Assembly (NCBI GenBank): GCA_021432605.1
Contig: MU271150.1
Coordinates: 1,364,001 to 1,428,000, forward strand
Direction of reading: 5' to 3'
Length of the DNA: 64,000 nucleotides
DNA from: Coniochaeta sp. PMI_546
Lineage: Eukaryota; Ascomycota; Sordariomycetes; Coniochaetales; Coniochaetaceae
The notes beneath the pieces are model-generated. The model was not told the origin of the DNA. It was given only the letters and a program-made list of their open reading frames with translations, and did not search any database. Each line of letters opens with the position of its first letter. The first letter of the stretch is position 1. Positions 60,339 through 64,000 of the stretch are shown one piece after another. The position numbers were made by a program, and so were the translations under genes.

Positions 60339-61419
60339 ATGGGAAGCGCCAACAATTCGGGGGACTACGCCGCTCCTCCAGAGCAAGTTACTTTCGATGG
60401 CCTCCTCTTCGACATGGATGGAACCATCATTGACTCGACAGAAGCCGTAGAGAAACACTGGCATAAGTAAGTCACTCGGATCTGCTCGTCATTGAGTCTC
60501 GTGAGCTCCCTGCGTAATCCTTGAGCCAAGACTAACAAACGACCAAGGATCGGTGACGAAATAGGGGTCGACTCCAAAGTCATCCTCCAGACTTCCCACG
60601 GCAGGAGAAGTATCGACATGCTAAAGATCCTCGCCCCTGAGAAAGCAAATTGGGAGTGTAAGTCATTTCAAGCCGCTTGTCGCAGAGTGTCTCGCGTACC
60701 TGGATCTAGGGTAGTAGAATGTCATCCCTTACCTACTGCCCCCATCCGAAAAGCAACGTCCTCCCTTTACGCCCGTTGAGGATTTTACCCTGACGAAGAA
60801 CAAGAACATCACTACCCCATATCTTACCCTTAATTACCCTTTATGACTTCATCTCATCTTACCTCCCTCCCTTCCTCATCTTAGATCCCAAAAAACTGAC
60901 ACCACCCCAGACGTCCGACAAATGGAGGGACTCCTCCCCCTCCACCACGGCCACGAAGCATCCGAGATCCTAGGCGCCCGCTCCCTCCTCTCCTCCCTGG
61001 TATCCGCCTCCTTCCCGTCCTGGGCGATCGTGACGTCCGGCACCGTACCCCTCGTAACCGGCTGGCTTAAGGCTCTATCCCTCCCGTACCCGCCCACCGA
61101 GGAACTCCTCATCACCGCGGAGTCGGTGGAGAACGGCAAGCCTGCCCCGGACGGGTATCTGCTGGCCCGGAAACGGTTGGGGCTGGAGGGCGAGGGCAAG
61201 AAGGTCCTGGTGCTCGAGGACAGCCCTGCCGGTATCCGGGCGGGCAAGGCGGCGGGCTGTCTCGTGCTGGGACTGGTGACGAGCCATACCTTGGAACAGG
61301 TCAAGGCCGCGGAGCCGGATTGGATTGTCAGGGATCTGGAGAGTGTGAGGCTTGTACAGGCGGACGGGAAGGGGGTTATCCTGGAGCTTCGGGACGCCTG
61401 GGTTGGGAAGACGGAGTAG
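60339..61419 (+). CDS. HAD-family sugar/polyol phosphatase (GPP1/DOG-like)
   Basis: Exons 60339-60466, 60548-60657 and 60911-61419 give 248 residues, the normal GPP size. HAD motif I is FDGLLFDMDGTIIDSTEAV; motif II is the Thr in AIVTSGTVPL; motif III is the Lys in VENGKPAPDGYLLA; motif IV is VLVLEDSPAGIRAGKAAG. The cap helices lie between I and II (HGRRSIDMLKILAP, YVRQMEGLLPLHHG). This subgroup dephosphorylates small phosphoesters: glycerol-3-phosphate (Gpp1/2, glycerol synthesis and osmotic response) or 2-deoxyglucose-6-phosphate (Dog1/2). The sequence alone does not separate the two. Intron 2 (253 nt) is long; its acceptor ACCCCAG restores YVRQMEG in phase. The protein has no signal peptide and should be cytosolic. 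Confidence 0.88.
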
Positions 61420-64000
61420 GGATGGGACGGGGCCTGGTTGTATAGGGTAGGTGGTATAGAAGAAGAAAACAAAAGGCGCAACATTGGCTTCATGCAAGTG
61501 GTTGTACCTTCTTGGTCGTGACGATTGATCATCTCTCGCTATACTGCTGGCACAAGTTACATCACCTAGATGGCGTTTCCGCAAGCAAGCAAGAACGTCA
61601 GGCTGCGATGGGCTCATGACGATCGCCTCCCATAGCCAGTTGTTGAACAGCTAGAGAGACAGTCGAATGTGGGCCAACTGCAGAGCAGAGTTTACGCATG
61701 GACTGAGAGACGACTCTCAGCATCGAGGAGTTGTACACAGAGGACAGACGTGGGCTCAATGATAGAAAAGACTGCACTGATCAGGGGTCTACTTGCGCGA
61801 TAGATCCTCATCAAGTCCACAAGGATGGTCGAGCAATGGCAGGTGCCTCTCATTATCTCTGCGCCTCTCGAGTTGATACAGAAGGGAGGGAGTACATCGC
61901 ATCCAGTCGTCCTGAACCTTGCCCTTCTGATCGTTGCTTGCTGATCGACCTACACACTGTCTCTACTATGCCTTGGGTGAAGCATCATGTCTCGGTCACG
62001 ATGCCTGTTTACTGTGTATGTGGTATTACATCTGCTGATCTGTGACCGGGACGTCATGAGCTGCAGTGTGATAGACGATCATACTCACATGCCCAAGCCT
62101 CGGTTGACGAGTGAGTGATAGGCATTGCAGTGTTCATCCGCTGCCGTCACTCGTAACTGAGAGACGACAGTGTCATGACAATCGTTCTGGCAATACCGTA
62201 GGTGCATACAATATGGTAAAGGGCTTGCGAGTTGCTCTTCACCCTCGCAGTGAGGCTGGGTGATGTGCTCTCGGACCCAGGTCCGGTGAGTAGCAAGGTG
62301 CGTGCGTGCCTGAGTTCTATCATCTACAATGAGGAACAGCCGGCTATCGGCATTTACCATGTTCACAGCCAGAGGACCAGAATCATCCATCGGCGCGCTA
62401 GACATGCAATGTGCCGGACGTAGAGGCCTCATGGGTCGGGGTGATGGCGACAGCATCAACGTGGACGCTTGTAAAGCTGAACAGCCCTCCGTCGCCCCTC
62501 CACTCATCTTCTCAGTCTTGGAACCCCCAATGCTCAACCCCCCCTTCCTCCTCGTCTCTTGCGTCACCTGGAGCACTGGCTCCTCGGTTGGGAAAGGTCA
62601 AGGCCCAGAACAGCCGGGTCGACATGGTGAAAGTCGTGCCACTCGCTGCATCGACTGGGAGCTGGATCCAGTCTCCCGCGTCAGGCTGAAAGCTGATGTA
62701 GCTGATCCAAGCTGCAATGCTACCCACTTTCGTAGAGTTTTTTTTCCTTCCAGGGCGCACAGCTTTTCACTGGAATGCCGGTGGATTTACTGCCATGAGG
62801 CAGTGGAGAACCCTGGCTCCCACTGCGGAGCTAAGGCTAGAAGAGGGCTAGAAGGGGAGTAGAAGAGGCAGATGTCTCACACAGGGAGCCAGTCAGGCCG
62901 GCGCAACAGGCCATGGTCACTTATCAGTTTCGGCGCTGCAGAGTGATGAGAGTTATCTTTCACGAGCGAAGCACAAAGAGTGACCCGCGAGTACACGTAC
63001 GATATAGAAGCATCTAACTGCATGCATAACCACGTCTGTCAGTAGTACGGGTCCGCCTGCTTGGGATACAGCAGGACAGCATCCAGCCGCGCGGACCACG
63101 GAATCGCCAAGGGCCAGGGTTGCAAACTTACGGCCTAGCCGTGCTGTCCGGAGTCAGAAATGGGCAGACAAAGGCTGGGCAAATATTCCGGCCAGGAGGG
63201 GGCGCAGAAAGGAAATGTTTGTCCAGTCACGTTTCTGCGATAGGTTATGCATGAGGACGTCTAGAACGACCACTGATCCGGACTGCAACCCTCCCCCTCC
63301 GTGTCCTCGGCGCGGGGGAGAGAAAAGGTTCGTGGCAAATGCGGGCCATGTCGGGAAACAGCCTGTTTGGGATGACGAAGGCGACCAGGTGTGTCGGTCT
63401 GGTTTTGGTTACTGGCCCCCTCTCCCAATGGAACGACAGGCGATGGCGGGATGACACAGTCGATCATGATGAATTGCTCTGTTACATCCCGAGTGAAGAG
63501 TGTCAAGGGTCTCGGACAATGGGCATGTCCGCCAAAGCCGGAAGGAGAGAGGATCGTCATCAGCACGGGTTGAGAAACGGAAGCGTTGCCCTTTGCGTTG
63601 GGGACAGTGGAGAAACTCAAATGTGCCCACTCGCTACAGATTTTAGATCTGAAGCCCCGATCACAATCTTCTGTTGGACGATTGTAACATCGTCATAGGA
63701 AGCGGCTGAAAGGAGAAGTCGTCGCAATCGTGTTGCAGCGAACGCACGGGAGATCATCAGGTCGCCCCAGAGGGACGGTTTCACGCACCGGAAACGACAA
63801 CATTCAGCCAGCGAAAGCCGAAGTTTTCATCGCCGCATCCACCTGGCTTTCAACTGAACCGAGATTGATGCTATCTTTGGCTGCCTCCCGTTACGCAACA
63901 GCTGACATATGCTAGGCTGCTGTGCCCCGTTCCTGTCAAGCCCGGGTTGCACAAGACCGGCCAAAGACTCTCCAAAGCATATCTCCAGGAACGAGCCGGA
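61420..64000. other. Gene-poor right end
   Basis: In the final 2.6 kb the ORFs are short or domain-less (longest 177 codons, plus 62329-62862). No start of a recognisable gene reaches the right edge. It may be the promoter of a gene lying outside the window. Confidence 0.35.

Noticed and set aside
1-64000. Transposons, LTR elements, CRISPR arrays, secondary-metabolite cluster
   Set aside because: No transposase, integrase, reverse-transcriptase, PKS or NRPS motifs, no long terminal repeats and no regular repeat-spacer arrays were seen by eye on either strand.

Overview
The window comes from a filamentous ascomycete (Pezizomycotina, most likely Sordariomycetes). The evidence is spliced genes with short introns (about 45-80 nt, GT-AG, mostly GTAAGN or GTNNGT donors and CTRAC-like branch sites), roughly even base composition, dispersed TACCT/AGGTA intergenic motifs, and a gene set of filamentous-fungal orthologues. 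Coding regions were assembled by hand from splice signals and reading-frame continuity. Every multi-exon model reported as whole sums to a multiple of three. I found no transposon, LTR element, tRNA, rRNA or CRISPR array. Layout, left to right: (1) 1-6.6 kb holds three genes with mitochondrial roles: a left-truncated, mitochondrially targeted fusion of succinyl-CoA ligase alpha with an atypical beta part, the twin-CX9C protein COX19, and the fission dynamin DNM1, which shares a 667-bp divergent promoter with cox19. (2) 7.2-17.3 kb, all minus strand: a 1,599-residue F-box protein with two finger-like segments and long disordered regions, the actin-patch protein ABP1 (ADF-H plus two SH3), and a small CYSTM-type cysteine-rich protein. 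(3) 19.5-26.1 kb: the two-activity glycogen debranching enzyme GDB1, convergent with a single-span membrane protein that has a CFEM-like eight-cysteine ectodomain. (4) 26.1-33.8 kb is gene-poor, with only one plausible lineage-specific ORF, which carries a 24-codon tandem repeat. (5) 33.8-45.4 kb is a dense housekeeping block: DEN1/SENP8-type deneddylase, SLX9, UBA4, PAM17, a secreted GH171 (NamZ/DUF1343) exo-muramidase-like enzyme, and the exosome nuclease DIS3. (6) 45.4-53.8 kb is a second 8.4-kb stretch without a supportable gene. (7) 53.8-61.4 kb: chromatin-remodelling subunit RSC7, nucleolar GTPase NUG1, and a HAD phosphatase of the GPP/DOG family. The last 2.6 kb shows no supportable gene. 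Functional themes are mitochondrial biology (SCS-like, COX19, DNM1, PAM17), ribosome and RNA processing (SLX9, NUG1, DIS3), and ubiquitin-like modifier chemistry (DEN1 for NEDD8, UBA4 for URM1). These genes look independently transcribed, and I see no secondary-metabolite cluster. The two most unusual genes are the SCS-like fusion, whose beta part appears to have lost the front of the ATP-grasp fold and its Mg-ATP ligands, and the secreted GH171 protein, whose known relatives act on bacterial peptidoglycan.
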